64,000 nucleotides of DNA from Gari tellinella (lineage: Eukaryota > Mollusca > Bivalvia > Cardiida > Psammobiidae). Under the pieces are notes generated by a model. It saw nothing but the letters and a program-made list of their open reading frames with translations. It was not told where the DNA came from and did no database searches. How positions within the stretch are numbered: position 1 is the stretch's first letter; the number at the start of each line of letters is the position of its first letter. The stretch is from the NCBI GenBank assembly GCA_922989275.2, contig OV277872.1:31971619-32035618 (forward strand). Direction: 5' to 3'. Of the stretch, positions 1 through 15,400 are shown in pieces. Both the position numbers and the translations under genes were made by a program.

Positions 1-292
1 ATGCTGCCAACTGTCTTTAAAATCAAAAGCATACAATCCTCATTTGTTACTTAAAGCAGGTACCTACTTAAAGCAGAATCAAAATAAAGCAGAAAGCTAC
101 TGCAGGAGTTTTCTGCCATTCTTTTATCTTTCTATAAGCTTAACCCATAAAGCAAACCTTTAGAGTGGATGTAACAAAGGAATATTCCCAAATCACAGTA
201 TCTTTGTGAATGTCTTATAGTGTGTCTTTATACAGGGATAAGTCATTATCTTTCAGCTATATACAAATTGTCTCTCTAATAGGGAGAAATCA

Positions 293-421
293 TTATCTAA
301 CAGCTATGTGAGCGGCCTTTAGAGCTTCGTGGAGATATCCCATGAAACGATGGACGTCTTCAAAGGAGCAGTATAATGGGGCTGGGGCCACTCGTATCAC
401 CTTGGGTTTCCTCTCATCACA
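293..421 (-). CDS. KYNU: KYNU coding exon 12, C-terminus and stop
   Basis: Acceptor GTTTATTTCAG. It encodes [20 protein letters not shown] then [22 protein letters not shown] and TAA at 293-295. RVAPAPLY matches RVAPVPLYNSF of vertebrate enzymes. No clear AATAAA is seen on this strand between 292 and 1, so the poly(A) site may lie left of the window. Confidence 0.95.
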   Translation of the reverse strand, partial: CDERKPKVIRVAPAPLYCSFEDVHRFMGYLHEALKAAHIAVR

Positions 422-3400
422 CTGAAATAAACACAAAATTAATATCAAACTGACAAATATAATAATTCCTGCTATAATGTCTACTCATTAGAAAACTTTT
501 AACCCATTACCTCATAGCCTGTTTCTAGTTTTGAAGACAGATGACCACTTAACCCTTTCCCCCACAGAAGCACCTTTCAGCTCATTCAGTTTATTCCTCT
601 GCTGAAGAAAAATGTTCCAATTTATACAGCCATGAATATGTATCATAAGATTTTTTTTATATCCTAGCAGTTGGAAGCTTAAAGCAGACTGAAAGTAAAG
701 CAGAATGCACATTCAGGCACATTCAGCTTTACTTTCAACCTGCTTTCTGTGGTCTACCTGTCTTCAAAGGTAGAAGAATCTGCTCTTTACCCATAATTAC
801 CCATTATAACTAGTCGCGAATTGTTAATCATAGTACCTATGGCTTATTTCCTGAATTGTATCTTCATCTTAGGTTGAAAAACCACAGGGTTAGGTTTTGT
901 GAGTTTGTAATGTAATAAACTCCATTAGAAACTAAATATTATAAATATGCAGTCTAAGTTGCCAAGCGAGTATGTTCTGTGGTTATTACTATTGTGTATG
1001 AAATGTTACAAATAACTACATGAGGACAAGGAACAATCGCTCATTGAAGAAGATTGCTGAGTGATTATCAAATATGCGATAATTAAATGAGTTTAGTTTT
1101 TTATTCTGCTGAACTTTTTCCGTGATCCAAGGAAGCAGATGTTTAAAGGATAAAGCAATCAGAGGACCCAAAGAAGATTTTTCCAGGGCTCCCGATAAGG
1201 GGGGTATTTTAAAAAAAAAATTAAAAAGTTATTGTGTCACTATTCATTAGAATTGTCTAGAAGAGATGATTCTAATGAGTAGTAACACCATAGGATTTGG
1301 TGCTGAAATAAGTGAGAAAATGCTGGATTTGTTCAGATTACTCTCTCTTATCTGAAGCCCTGTAATCTTCTCAGAATCATTCCTCATTACTTTTTATAAC
1401 CACTATGCCCATGCTAAAGGGACTCACCACAACACCACGCTTCATCAACTCCTTAAATACATCTGTAATGTTGACTGAAAATGAGAGGGATAGTTGGGCT
1501 CCTCGCTGGTTTACATCACTAGGGGTTAGGATCTCCACCCACATGGGGCCATTTCCGTCCCTTTCTCCATTCTCATGATCTTGTGGTTTGTGGTCGGGGT
1601 GAGTGACATTGTAGCCATACTTTCGAATGATTCTGGTCTCAAGGTATCCAGTCAGAAGCCGACTTTTTGTAGTTAATTCTTTCATTGATGTTTTTTTGAA
1701 AACCTTAAATCAGATAGAGTATACTGGTAAAAAAATTCTCCAAAATATCCAAAATCAAAAGAAAACTATTATCTGTGTAACAATAACTATGTTTTTTGTT
1801 AAAGACATTCATTTTGTTAAAGACATTAAAACCTCTCATTACGACCACTTAATTATTATAATTATTTTGTATTTAAGGCAGATGACTGCTTAAAGCAAGC
1901 TGAAAGTAAAACCTATAAAGCTTTAAGCATCCATGTGCTAGAATATAAAAAATATTCCTCATGATACATATTCATAACTGTACAAATTGGTACTATTTTC
2001 CAAAATAGAAAAATCAATTAAAGGCGTAAAAAGGCATACTTATGGGGTAATGGGTGAAAGTGCAATGGAGAGAGATTGTATGCACTGCTTACCTCCAGAC
2101 TGGCTTTTATAGGTGGGCACAGCAGTCCTGGGGTGTTGCTTAGTCTGTAACCCATGGCACCAGGGTATGGCTGAAACTCTGAGATAAACAAGAAAGGTAG
2201 CTGTGACAGTCAAACAGCAACATACCGTATAGCGGGGTTTAAATTTCTGCTATTCTGTGGTTCTTTCCTCGGAAAGCAGAAGATTTATCAGCAGAATAAA
2301 AAACCCAAATTCATTTATTACATATTTGATAATCACTCAGCAATCTTCTTCAATGAGGGATTGTTTCTCGTCCTCATTTAGACATATGTAACACTTCATA
2401 CACCGTCGTAAATGACTCGTAATATCCCAAACTCGGCAACTTAGAAAAATCCGAATGCCCAGACTAGGATTCAAACTAACAGCTGTGAGGAGCTTAGTGA
2501 TTTTAGTCACACAGTGACTATACTACTAGGCCACGGAGGCCCCTTATTACATTAGAAACTCACAAAATCTAACAAATGGTATCTAAATCATACCAGTAGT
2601 TTTCTAACCTAAGATGAAGATACAATTCAAGAAATAAGTCAAAGGTACTAGGATTAACAATTTATGACTAGGTATAATGGGTAATTATGGGTAAATAGCA
2701 TATTCTTCTAGCTTTGAAAACAGTGGACAAGTTCAAAGTAAAGCAGAATGCCCCTTAAGGGGCATTCTGCTTTACTTTCAGCCTGCTTCAAGCTACCATC
2801 TGTTAGAATATAGAAAAAAAATTCTTATGAACTGTATAAATAGGAACTATTTTATTCAGTGGAATCAGTTAACTCTTTCCTCCCTGAAACTTTAAATGGA
2901 CAATTCCAGTTTCCATTTTAGTCAAGTCCGTTTCTGACTTTTAAAGGTTGTTTTTGTCAATGTTTGGCATTATGACAAACAGTGAAGACCCTGATCAGAG
3001 GGCTCCTTTAGGAGCCCTCTGATCTGGGTCTTCACTGTTTGCACTGGACAATTGTACTATTCACATGTTCATTGCTTGAAAAGGACGCCTATATGCGGGA
3101 CTAGGGTTCAAAGGGTTAAAGGTATAAATATGTGTATCTATGGAGTAATGGGTTAAAAGGTATACTTACTATTGTCCATTTCAAATCGAGATTCCAGTTT
3201 ATGACCCCACCAGCCACACAGTCTAGGGTACTTGTTATTGAAATGCTTTTCGTGTATGTACAGACAGGCTAGGCAACCAGCTCCAGAGTTTATATACTGT
3301 GGAATAAAAATATAGATAGATGGATGAGTTGGGTTTACAGCACTGCGACGTAAAATAGGTCATATCACGCCGATGAATGATGAGGGATGATGAGATGAGA

Positions 3401-6400
3401 TGATGATGATATCAGAAAGATGATTTTGGCTAATCTCATTCATTGCAAAGCAGCCCATGGGACCAAAACCACTGACTTTCCTTCCTTTTAGTTCTTGGCA
3501 GAGGGGAATATCTCGGCAAAATAAACATAAACATTCCTTATGACAATTACGGTAAGTCCCAGGGGCCCTTTTCATATGACAAAAACGATTGTAATAAAAA
3601 ATGTATGTCAAAAACGGTTGTAAGTCAAAAATTTTAAATACATTTGATTTATGATTTCTCTATCTTATCCTGTCTAGTGACATCTCTTTGGAATCGTTTT
3701 TTCAAGATGATTCCAAAGAGATGTAACAAGACAGGATTTGATGGAGAAATAAATTATAATTGAGACTTTTATAATCTGACTTACAACAACATTTTTTGTA
3801 AGAAGTTTTATGAAACAGGTCGGTCAACTGCAACAAGGTAGGAAGACCTTTGGGGTATAAACATATAGAAATGGCTCACTATCATAACACACTCAAAAGA
3901 AGACTTGATTTCAGTTTGAACCTCATTCACCTCTGAAACTTTTAGTGGACAATACCAATTTCCAATTAAGTCTAGCCTTAATTTTGACTATTTGGGAGTG
4001 ATTTTAGCAGTTTATTGCAAAATGACAAAAGTGGGTCAAAACTGTTTGCAAAGGACAAGTGTACTCTTTACAAGTCATTAGTGTTGAATGTGTTATGGCA
4101 GGTACCGGGTATTTCTTTAAGTAAGATTAAATGCATAGAAAGGCTACAGTGGAGAATCTGTTATTCTTTCCCAATAAACGTGTTTACGCTAAAACTATTA
4201 TTTGCAGTACAAACAGTTTGGAGCCAGATCAGACGCCGGGTAACCCGGCGTCTGATCAGGCTCCAAACTGTTTGCCATCAAGATAAACAAGAATTATCAG
4301 AATTGTCCAAAAGTTGTTCTTTTCTACGTTTTAGTGCTTTGCGTTTGCGTACGTTTGCGTTTAAACGGGAAAGAATAACAGATTCTCCACTGTAGGCATT
4401 CAGCTCAAGTTTTACTGTGGAATAAATCAACAGGAATGTCTTACAGCCACATCCAGGGATCCAGATAAGAGTAGTAAACTAATCAAATCAACATTTTTTC
4501 TGTCATGTCAGCACAAAATCCAATGGTGTAACTACTCATTAAGATCATGTCGAAGAGACGATTCTAATGGGTAGTGACACTATAAGGTTTAATGCAGAAA
4601 TAAAGATTTTAGATTTTGAAATACTCCCCTTATCTGGAGCTCTGCACATCATAATCAAATGAAGGCTCCTGTTCAGCGTTTAGGGCAGACACTTCTTAAA
4701 GCAGAATGAAAGTAATACTAAAGCAGAAAGCTTTCTGCTGATCTGCTTTATTTCTAAATTTAATTTTTAAAAAGTCCACAATATTTAACACTATCAGATG
4801 CCAATTTACAAGGAGTCTGATAAGGCTCCAAACAATTAATTAATCACAGGAATCATTTAAGGCTAAAAAAAAATAATTCCTTTAAATCTGAAAAGAAAAA
4901 TACATGTATCCAAATATATTAAAACTTGAATCAGCATAGTTTTGTTTAAAGACTGGTTTAATTGCTTACTGCAGAACAAAATTAATGTAAAGGCAAAAAT
5001 TTAATGTAAGAGCTTAACCTGTAACCCCATAGTCTGTTTCTCATTTTGAAAATAGGTGACCACTTAAAGCAGGCTAAAAGTAAAGCAGAATGTGCCTTGA
5101 GGCGCATTCTGCTTTACTTTCAACCTGCTTTTAGCTACCATCTTCTAGAATAATGAAAATATTTCTTATTTTACATATTCAAAACTGTATAAATTGGAAC
5201 TATTTTCTACAGTGAAGAAATAAATTTAAGGTGTAAAAAGGCGTATTTACGGGGTAATGGGTTAATTCAAATATTAGACATTCACGCAGAAACAGCAATA
5301 CTAGCCTCCTTTCTGCTCCTTCATTGAAGCAAGATATAACATCCTACTTTCTTATTTGAGACATTCTTCTTCTAAATAAATAAACTTAAAATGTACTTCA
5401 GTAAGATGATTGTTTGATATTTTATCCTTGAAAAAGACCTGGTGAGGGATATAAAACGTTGGAGCAAATAAAAGATTGGAAATACCATATTGCTTTGGTT
5501 GTGTGTGTCTACTGCCTTTCCTTTTCTACATTCTAAATAAACTGTGAACACTGGAATTTGTAAAAAGCATGGAAGAACAAATCGGTTTTTCTGCAACATT
5601 CCACAACAAACTAAACAATAACTGAAAAGCAAACACTTTCATACCTTTTTCATTTAATCTGAAAACACATAATGGACAGAATACAAAAACTTCCAGTATA
5701 ATCAAATTTCCTTTAACTCTTTTGATCCTCCCTGAAACTTAAAATGGAAAATTCCAGTTCCTAATTCAGTCTAATCAATTTTAACTATTTATGGTTGTTT
5801 TTAGACAATTTATTGTAATATGACAAATAGTGAAGACCCAGGTCAGAGGACTCCATTAGGAGTCCTCTGATCTGGATCTTCACTGTTTGCATAGGACATG
5901 TGTACTCTTCTCAGGTACACTGTTTGCAATTGATGCGTGACTAGGGTTCATAGGGTCAAGAGAAACTTCTAACAACTTCTAACTGAATTCATAATCAATT
6001 ATGCCAATATACAGTGGAGAATCTGTTATTCTTTCCCGTTTAAACGCAAACGTACGCAAACGCAAAGCACTAAAACGTAGAAAAGAAAAACTTTTGGACA
6101 ATTCTGATATTTTATGTTTATCATGGTGACAAACAGTTTGGAGCCTGATCAGACGCCGGGTTACCCGGCGTCTGATCTGGCTCCAAACTTTTTGCACTGG
6201 AAATAATAGTTTTAGCTTAAACGCGTTTATTGGGAAAGAATAACACATTCTCCACTGTATGTAAGCTTTCTAAGGTCTTGTATTCCAATAGAAGATAAAC
6301 TTAACAACTTGATAAGGCCACTTATTACAATCCTGTGAAGTTTGCTTCAATTTGGACCAGTTTATAATAATGTGTGAAATTCAGACTTACTTTATAAGTA

Positions 6401-9400
6401 CACCAGCAGGCAAAGTCGACTCCCCAGTTGTGAAGATCTACCTCTACATTGCCTGCAGCATGGGCCAGGTCCCAGCCCACAACACAGCCCTGTAATTTGA
6501 TTTGTTTCCATTTGTTATGATTTTACATCGCTTTTATTAATATTTTAGTCATATCACAATGTCCAGCTAATTGCAGGCGGGGGAAGACCCTAGAAGCCCT
6601 TTATTCACTGTTTCAGGCACAAATCGGCAACTGGGTAGAAACAATGACCTTATGCAAGCCAGCTGAAAGGCTTCCCCAAAAGAAAGTCCAAATGACCAGA
6701 CTCGGATTCGAACCAAATCAAGGTAGAGGAGTCCAATATATGATGCTTACAGTGGAGAATCTGTTATTCTTTCCCAATAAACGCGTTTACGCTAAAACTA
6801 TTATTTCCGGTGCAAACAGTTTGGAGCCAGATCAGACGCCGGATAACCCGGCGTCTGATCAGGCTCCAAACTGTTTGCCACCAAGATAAACAAGAATTAT
6901 CAGAATTGTCCAAAAGTTGTTCTTTTCTATGTTTTAGTGCTTTGCGTTTGCGTTTAAACGGTAAAGAATAACAGATTCTCCACTGTATGTGAGGAATAAT
7001 AATAGGGAGGTCCGGCCGGTCTCCACAAAAGCAACATATAATCCTGTTCCCTACTCAGCCTTAGAATAAATGGTTCTGTCCTGTCATGATAAATGCACGG
7101 AGTATTTTTTTCAAGAACTTTAAATCAAGATTAACTCTTTCCTCCCTGAAACTTTAGATGGACAATTCCAGTTTCCATTTCAGTCTAGTCCATTTCTGAC
7201 TTTTAAGGGTTGTTTTTGTCAATGTTTGGAATTACGACAAACAGTGAAGACTCTGATCAGAGAGCTCCTTTCGGAGCCCTCTGATCTGGGTCTTCACTGT
7301 TTGCATAGGACAAGTGTACTATTTACATGTACACTGTTGCAAAAGGACGCCTATATGCGGGACTAGGGTTCAAAGGGTTAAAGTAAAGCAGAGGCTATTC
7401 AACAAAAGTACTTTTGGATACATTTAATAATTCCTCTAAAGAAGTACCTTAGGATATTTCTACATACTCTTACAAACAAGTTCTTTTATGATGGTGACAA
7501 ACATTTTTGCTGATCTGTACAGTGGAGAAAACGTTATTCTTTCCCGTTTAAATGAAAAGAAACGCAAACGCAAAACACTAAAATGTGGAAAAGTGCAGCT
7601 TTTTGATAATTCTGATAATTCATGTTTATCTTGGTGGCAACAGTTTGGAGCCTGATCAGACGCCGGATTACCCGGCGTCTGATCTGGCTCCAAACTGTTT
7701 GCAATAGAAATAATAGTTTTAGCGTAAACGCGTTTATTGGGAAAGAATAACGTTTTCTCCACTGTATCTATATTTTTTCAAATAAATGTATTAGAATTTA
7801 TTACTCAAGTTGCTTTGCTTAACTCTTTCCTCCCTGAAACTTTAAATGGACAATTCCAGTTTCGATTTTTGTCTAGTCCATTTCTGGCTTTTAAGAGTTG
7901 TTTTTGTTAATTTTGGCATTACTGACAAACAGTGAAGACCCTGATCAGAGGGCTCCTTTCGGAGCCCTCTGATCTGGACCTTCACTGTTTGCACAGGACA
8001 AGATTACTATTCACATGTACACTGTTTGAAAAGACGCCTATATGCGGGACTAGGGTTCAAAGGGTTAACTCTTTCACTGCCAATGGTGCCAAAAGGCGAA
8101 AATTTGCAGCTTCTGATCAGGAGCCAAACTGTTTGACACTCATTTCAATATTTCTTGTCATACTACCTGAAATCTAACTTTGAAAGGATCTTGCAGACTT
8201 CAATATTGAAGCAGACGACAATGTAGCGGTGAAGGGGTAAAAAACTCACAATTAATTTGGTAGTGAAAGAGTTCAATAGAAATAAAAATCTACATTTCCC
8301 GACTGCCCTACCTTCTCCTGCCCTACACATGTTATGGTCGCCATGTCAAACTTCTGACCTGTATAATACTGGACACCACTGAAGCATATCAAGGCTATAG
8401 AGTCACCCTCCTTCTCTATCATATCAAGAATGTCTTCTCTCCGTAAACAAATCTCACCCTGGAAATGCATAAATACAAAGATCACTCTTAATCTGCATTT
8501 AAACAAAGTATTATACCCTAACAAGATGTATTTGTGAAACATTATTCATCCTGTTTTACCTTTAAATGACCCTTAAATGACCTCTGTCGGACAGGATCCA
8601 ACCTGTTTTGAGCTCAAGAACTTCTTGAGTTGAGTAAACATGCCAAATATTAAGTCTCTACCACATGCAGTTCTTAAATGACGGCCAAGTAGGTTAGACT
8701 TGTGAACAGACAGATAAACAAACAGACCAACAACAGACAGACAAACAAACAGACCAACAACAGATAGACCAAAAACAATATGCCCTGACTGAGTCATTTG
8801 GATATATAAAATGCATGTAAGCAAACCCTCATCCATGGGTGTATTGGGAATTGCTGCATAAGTATCAAGGCATTCTAGAAGGCAGTGTTGATGTCAGATG
8901 AAACAGTAAAATTCAGTTAACCAAGAAACTGCCCATCTGAAATATTCTAGGTCAAAAAGAGGTAAAGGTCAAATTGAGGTTGGGTGGTATGGGAGGAAAC
9001 GGTAAAATCTGGTTAACCTCATACGGACAGACAAATGGACAGAACATAATGAATCTAACACCACGGTGAGTGTCAGATAAGAATATCCCACCCGAGTTTT
9101 GAAGATATTTTTGGAACACGAGGCTGTGCCGAGTGTTCCAAAATTATCTTCAAACGAGGGTGGGATATTCATCTGATACTCAACTGTGGTGTTAGATTTA
9201 TTTTCTCACCTCGTCAACCCTAAAAACGCGTTTAACTTGCAATACAGTAGCGAGTTGTATTTTAATGCGCTAATGCATGCATGACGACGTCATAACAACG
9301 GCAATAACAACCAATCATAAGATAGTTCGGCTTGTCTGTCCGGACAGATAAGGTTATCTCACATCCCCTAGATTTCTGGATACCTCTGTCCGAGAGGTGA

Positions 9401-12400
9401 GAAAATCACTATAAGCCTCCGCATTCTGTCAATGCCGGGGGTATATAAACAAGCCAAACGGCATAACATCACTTCTTCTTAAAATTACACATCAACGTAA
9501 GCAAATTAAAGCAGTCACCTTTCTTAACATTTTAACATTCAACAATTTTGAAGTTTAATAAAATGTATTTGATTACCTCCCTTGGTTCCATTAAAATCAT
9601 GGCTTTCTCCGGATCATATCCCTTCAGTTTGATCTGACTTTCCATGGCATACTAAAATCATAAACACCATATCAATGATATCACATGCATATACATGTAT
9701 AAATATTATTTATGTTACAATGATTGCCTGCAAGTGTTTTCAAAAAATATGGATTGGGTTTCTTTCTTCAAACTTCAGGGCTGCCATAAATTGATAAAAA
9801 AAAAATTCCTAAGATTTCAAAATTTTCAAGCGCGATCTTCCGAATTATACCTTTTACCCATAGTCTGTTTTTAGTTTTTAAGACACATGATGCTTTAAGC
9901 AGGTTGAAAGTAAAGCAGAATGCGCCTTAAGGCGTATTCTGCTTTACTTTCAGCCTGCTTTAAAATACCATGTACTGGGGAAAAAATCCAAAGATATAGG
10001 AAAAATCCGGAGAAATAGCAGCCCTGAAACTTTATATTTGCTGAACAAACACAAATATCATCATCATCATAATCACCAGATTTTTTATTAACACACAGGC
10101 TCAGGGGCAATGTCCACATCAGTGGGTCCCCTTCCAGGTACAGTACAGTACTGAACCTTATAAAATTAAATTGATAATCGCAAGCGAATTGCCATCAAAT
10201 TGCCATCGAATCGGGCGCTTCAAAAAACAATTCCTTCGCTTGAATATTTTTACGCGAATTTTCCGAACCGGTTGTGACAAAAATGGAATCGAAAAAATTA
10301 ACGGAGGCATATTTGCGAACATTTGTGAGATACAACATTCAAGTAAACTTACCCGAGGGTAAAGTTATTATTTTGAATCGCAAGCGAATTGCCATGGAAT
10401 TGCAAGCGAATTGCCATCGAATTGCAAGTGAATCGCAAAAATTGTTAATTTAATAAGGTTCAGTACTGTAGCTAAAATAAACAGTACTAATAACCCAAGT
10501 ACAGTAAAAAAATCCTCTATTAAGACCACTAAAATAATATTTAACCCTTAGCCTGCCAGTCACGACTATAGCTCCATATGCAAACAGCTTGGATCCGGAT
10601 GAGACGCCGAGTAACTCGGCGTCTCATCCTGATCCAAGCTATTTGACACTCGGACAACATTTTCAGCAATTTTGAGCAATTTTGAAGTACTTTGAAACTT
10701 GAAGCAGACGAGAAATATAGCAGACGACAATTTATTTGGCGGGCTAAGGGTTAATAGATTGAATAAAAGACAGTATACAGCTTAAAGCAAGGTGACAGTA
10801 ACAATATTTAATTAATTCCTAACAATGTAGATTCATTTCAGTTGCAGAAATGAACCCAGGGGTGTAAAAATTTCAGAATTGCTACTCCCCCTGCTGGGTG
10901 ATAATGACCTTTGGGTCATTAGTTATTGTTACAAATTATCAGAAAATCTGCTCGCCCTGATAAAATGTTACTCGCCATGGCCAGCGGGCGAGTGGAATTT
11001 TACACCCCTGGAACCCATTAATCCATAAATATTGGTGGTAGGAAACATATAGTAGCATATGTTGCATTTTCATTACTGTATAAAATGGAACTATTTTCTT
11101 CAGTGGAGGAATACATTATAAGCATTTAAATGTGTATCTGTGGCATAGAGGGATAATTAAGAAAGACTTACATGATCTGAAGGGAAGGAGTGGCCTTCTA
11201 ACAATATCTTGTATCTTGTTGGCGTGGGACGGTAAAAAGAAATCTGAAAATAAAATTAGCAACAGCTCAATGTAGCACAATTTCAATTACAGTGGAAGTT
11301 CGATATCTCGAACTCGGATAAAACAAACATACCCGTATTTCAAAGTTAAAACGTGGCTCAGCCACGTTTTAACTTAGAAATATGGGTATGTTCTACTTAT
11401 CCGAGCATAAAATAATGCAGTTAATGTAACAAACTATCGGATAGTTTGAGTTAAGCGAGTTCGAGATATCAAAGTTTGACTGTATATATCTTTCAGTTCA
11501 TGAAGAATCTTGAACTTTTATCCCAAAATTCTCAGGTCATGAAAATCAAAATAAATAGAATACCCCGGTACTAATTAATTTTGTATCTTAAGAATGCTAA
11601 GTATTTTTTGTCTGCTTATGAATATTTAGTCAGCCCTGTTCTTACATGCCACTTGAAAAGAGATGGCCAACCTATCACGAGACAGAATTTTAAAGCAGAA
11701 TAAAAGTAATGCTCCTCTAGGATCCCTCTCCATTATTTTTATTCTGCATTTTTTGTCTGCTACTGTTCTAGTTTTAAAATGTTCTAATATTTCTTTCAAA
11801 CTAGGGTTGGAGTGTCAAAGAGTCTGGATCATGTTGAGCCACCAAGTTACATTGCATCCCATTTGAATAAAAAATATTTTGCTAAAGTGATCTCAGTTTG
11901 CTGTTTATAGCATAGGAGGAGTTATTCACTATTCTAACACATCTCGCCCACACCCCTATATAAGCAAAGAAGGACCGTCTCAGTGTACGAATTTTCAGTA
12001 GAACACTCACGCGCTAAACGTTCTAACGTGACGTCATTTGGCTTCGAAAATGCGTACGCCAAGAAATGTAGCGCCGTTCCTTCGGTTAAATTATGTGTTA
12101 GAATCGAAATAATAAATTAATACCAATGTTTTATCTAACAATCGAACAAGGGTAGTAGTTGAGATGCTTGTAATTAAACCACTCGGCCTAAAGGCCTCGT
12201 GATTAAATTACTACGCATCTCAACTCCTACCAGTGTTCGATTGCAAGATAAAACACTGGTATGAATTTATTATTTCTTAAATATAACTTACACTTTTTTA
12301 TCCTTAACAAGTTCATACAAAAAAGCTAATACAGTGGTCCCTCTGTACAACAACTCCAAATGGGAGACACAGAATGTGTGTTGTTCGCAGGGAGTCATTA

Positions 12401-15400
12401 TAGGGAGGGAATATTAAGACTTGGCTTACATTTGCAAACAGCTTAAATCCAGAGCAGATGCCGCATAACGCGGCATCTGATCTGGATTCAAGCTGTTTGT
12501 CACTCATCATTATATGTATTCTAGCAAAATCTCCACTTATATGTAACTGTTAGAGAAAGCAGCAGCCAACAATTTTAAGCAGAGGATATTGCAGCAGTAA
12601 AAGCATTAGACAAAATTTTCATGTTAAGGGAACAGCGGCAAGGGTTGTTGTAAGGAGGATGTCGTTGTTGGGAGGGCTGTTGTAGAGAGGGAGCACTGTA
12701 CATACCAATAATAAATGTAAGTTGACTGTCAATCCATTCATAATAGACACCTCCCCTGGTTTGGCCCCTGGAACAGAAAAAAAGTAAGTTTGTACATGTA
12801 CAATCTCTATAAAATACCAGTCATTAAGGACAAATTGGCATATTAAAATGCTTGGTTTGCTTATGGCTGAAAAAAAGAAAATCATGAACCAGAGCTTCAG
12901 ATAAGGTGGGGGGGGGGGGTTCAAAAACTAAAATCTTTACTTCTACATTAAACCCTATGGTGTCACTACTCATTAGAATAGTCGATTTGGTGCTGACATG
13001 ATGGAGAAAATGTTGATTTTGTTCAGTTTAACACCCATCCCCCCTTAATATGGGGCCCTGATAAACTGCAATCTGTGATAAGCTACCATCTTAGATCATA
13101 AGAGGCTCTAAATGGAATATTTATTGAGTAATATGATGTCTCATTCAATTTGTAATGGCCAATTCCAATTGGAACTTGTCCATTTTTTAATATTTTGGGT
13201 TGCTTTTACAATTAATACAGTGCAGACCCTAATCAGTAACCCTTTCATCAGGATCTACACTGTTTTCATAGGACAAGTGTATTTTCCATGTGTACACTGG
13301 TTGTTTATGGCACATATACTCTTTGATAGGGTTGTATGTTGTTCTGAGGGAGTTGTTATAGGGAGAGAAAATTAAGACTTTGCTTACATTTGCAAACACC
13401 TTGAATCCAGATCAGATGTCTCATTAGGCGGTGTCTGATCTGGATTCAAGGTATTTGTAACTTGTTTTTATATTTCTTCTGTCAAAATGTCTACTAATAT
13501 GAAACTTTGAGAGAGAGAAACAGCAGACGAAAATTTTAAGCAGACAATATTGCAACAGTGAAAGGGTAAGACATAACTGTTTTGTTTGGGGAACAGTAGC
13601 AAGAAGTAAGGAGGGAATGGGCCGTCTAAAGACCCCAAACCTCTTCAAACTTATCCAAACCTCCCAAAACCACTTTTAAAAGTAAGTTTTTATAATTCTA
13701 GCAGATTGTAGCTTAAAGCAGGCTGAAAGTAAAGCAGAATGCGCCTTAAGGCGCATTCTGCTTTACTTTCAACCTGCTTTAAGAGAAAACTTGTCTTCAA
13801 AACCAGGAACAGGCTATTAGGATAGTGAGTTAATATTTAGAGGTAACTGTGTAAAGTGATCTTAAGTTTTGTTCGAGTTGTTCCCCTTGAAAAGATAAAC
13901 ATCGAATATTTAATTTTAAATTAATATTTTTTCATTGTTTTAGCTTAAATTTGCCATTTATAAGCTCTTTTTGATTAGATATGGAGGAATTTAAGTGGTT
14001 TGGATTGTTTTTAAGTGCTTTAGGCAGGTTTTGAGAGGTTTTGAGAGGTTTGGGGAGGTTTGGGGTCTTTAGACGGACCCGAAGGGAATCATTGTTGGGA
14101 TGGCCGATATAAGCAAGGAGCACTGTATACCTTACCTACAAGTGTTCCCATTTCATCATCCAATCCTTCATCATACCTAGCCCATGGCATTTCAGGGGAG
14201 AATGAGTTAAAACTTGAATTTACTCCTCTTGTCTGGAGCCATGGAGCCTATTGATATATCTTACCTACAAGTGTTCCCATTTCATCATCCAATCCCTCAT
14301 CATACCTAGCCCATGGCATTTCAGGGGAGAATGAGTTAAAACTTGAATTTACTCCTCTTGTCTGGAGCCAAGGAGCCTATTGATATATCTTACCTACAAG
14401 TGTTCCCATTTCATCATCCAATCCCTCATCATACCTAGCCCATGGCATTTCAGGGGAGAATGAGTTAAAACTTGAATTTACTCCTCTTGTCTGGATCCAT
14501 GGAGCCTATTGATATATCTTACCTACAAGTGTTCCCATTTCATCATCCAATCCCTCATCATACCACGCCCATGGCATTTCAGGGGAGAATGAGTTAAAAC
14601 TTGAATTTACTCCTCTTGTCTGGAGCCATGGAGCCTATTGATATATCTTACCTACAAGTGTTCCCATTTCATAATCCAATCCCTCATCATACCACGCCCA
14701 TGGCATTACAGGGGAGAATGAGTTAAAACTTGACTTTACTCCTCTTGTCTGGAGCCATGGAGCCTATTGATATATCTTACCTACAAGTGTTCCCATTTCA
14801 TCATCCAATCCCTCATCATACCACGCCCATGGCATTACATGGGAGAATGGGTTAAAACTTGAATTTACTCCTCTTGTCTGGATCCATGGAGCCTATTGAT
14901 ATATCTTACCTACAAGTGTTCCCATTTCATCATCCAATCCCTCATCATACCACGCCCATGGCATTACAGGGGAGAATGAGTTAAAACTTGAATTTACTCC
15001 TCTTGTCTGGAGCCAAGGAGCCTATTGATATATCTTACCTACAAGTGTTCCCATTTCATCATCCAATCCCTCATCATACCACGCCCATGGCATTACAGGG
15101 GAGAATGAGTTAAAACTTGAATTTACTCCTCTTGTCTGGAGCCATGGAGCCTATTGATATATCTTACCTACAAGTGTTCCCATTTCATCATCCAATCCCT
15201 CATCATACCACGCCCATGGCATTACAGGGGAGAATGAGTTAAAACTTGAATTTACTCCTCTTGTCTGGAGCCATGGAGCCTATTGATATATCTTACCTAC
15301 AAGTGTTCCCATTTCTTCATCCAATCCCTCATCATACCAAGCCCATGGCATTACATGGGAGAATGAGTTAAAACTTGACTTTACTCCTCTTGTCTGGAGC

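Noticed and set aside
4015..4395. 126-codon open frame, and many 75-100-codon frames elsewhere containing [13 protein letters not shown] peptides
   Set aside because: They run straight through family-A hairpins in either orientation ([15 protein letters not shown] and similar come from the palindrome). They recur with every copy and include element ends; no independent coding signal.
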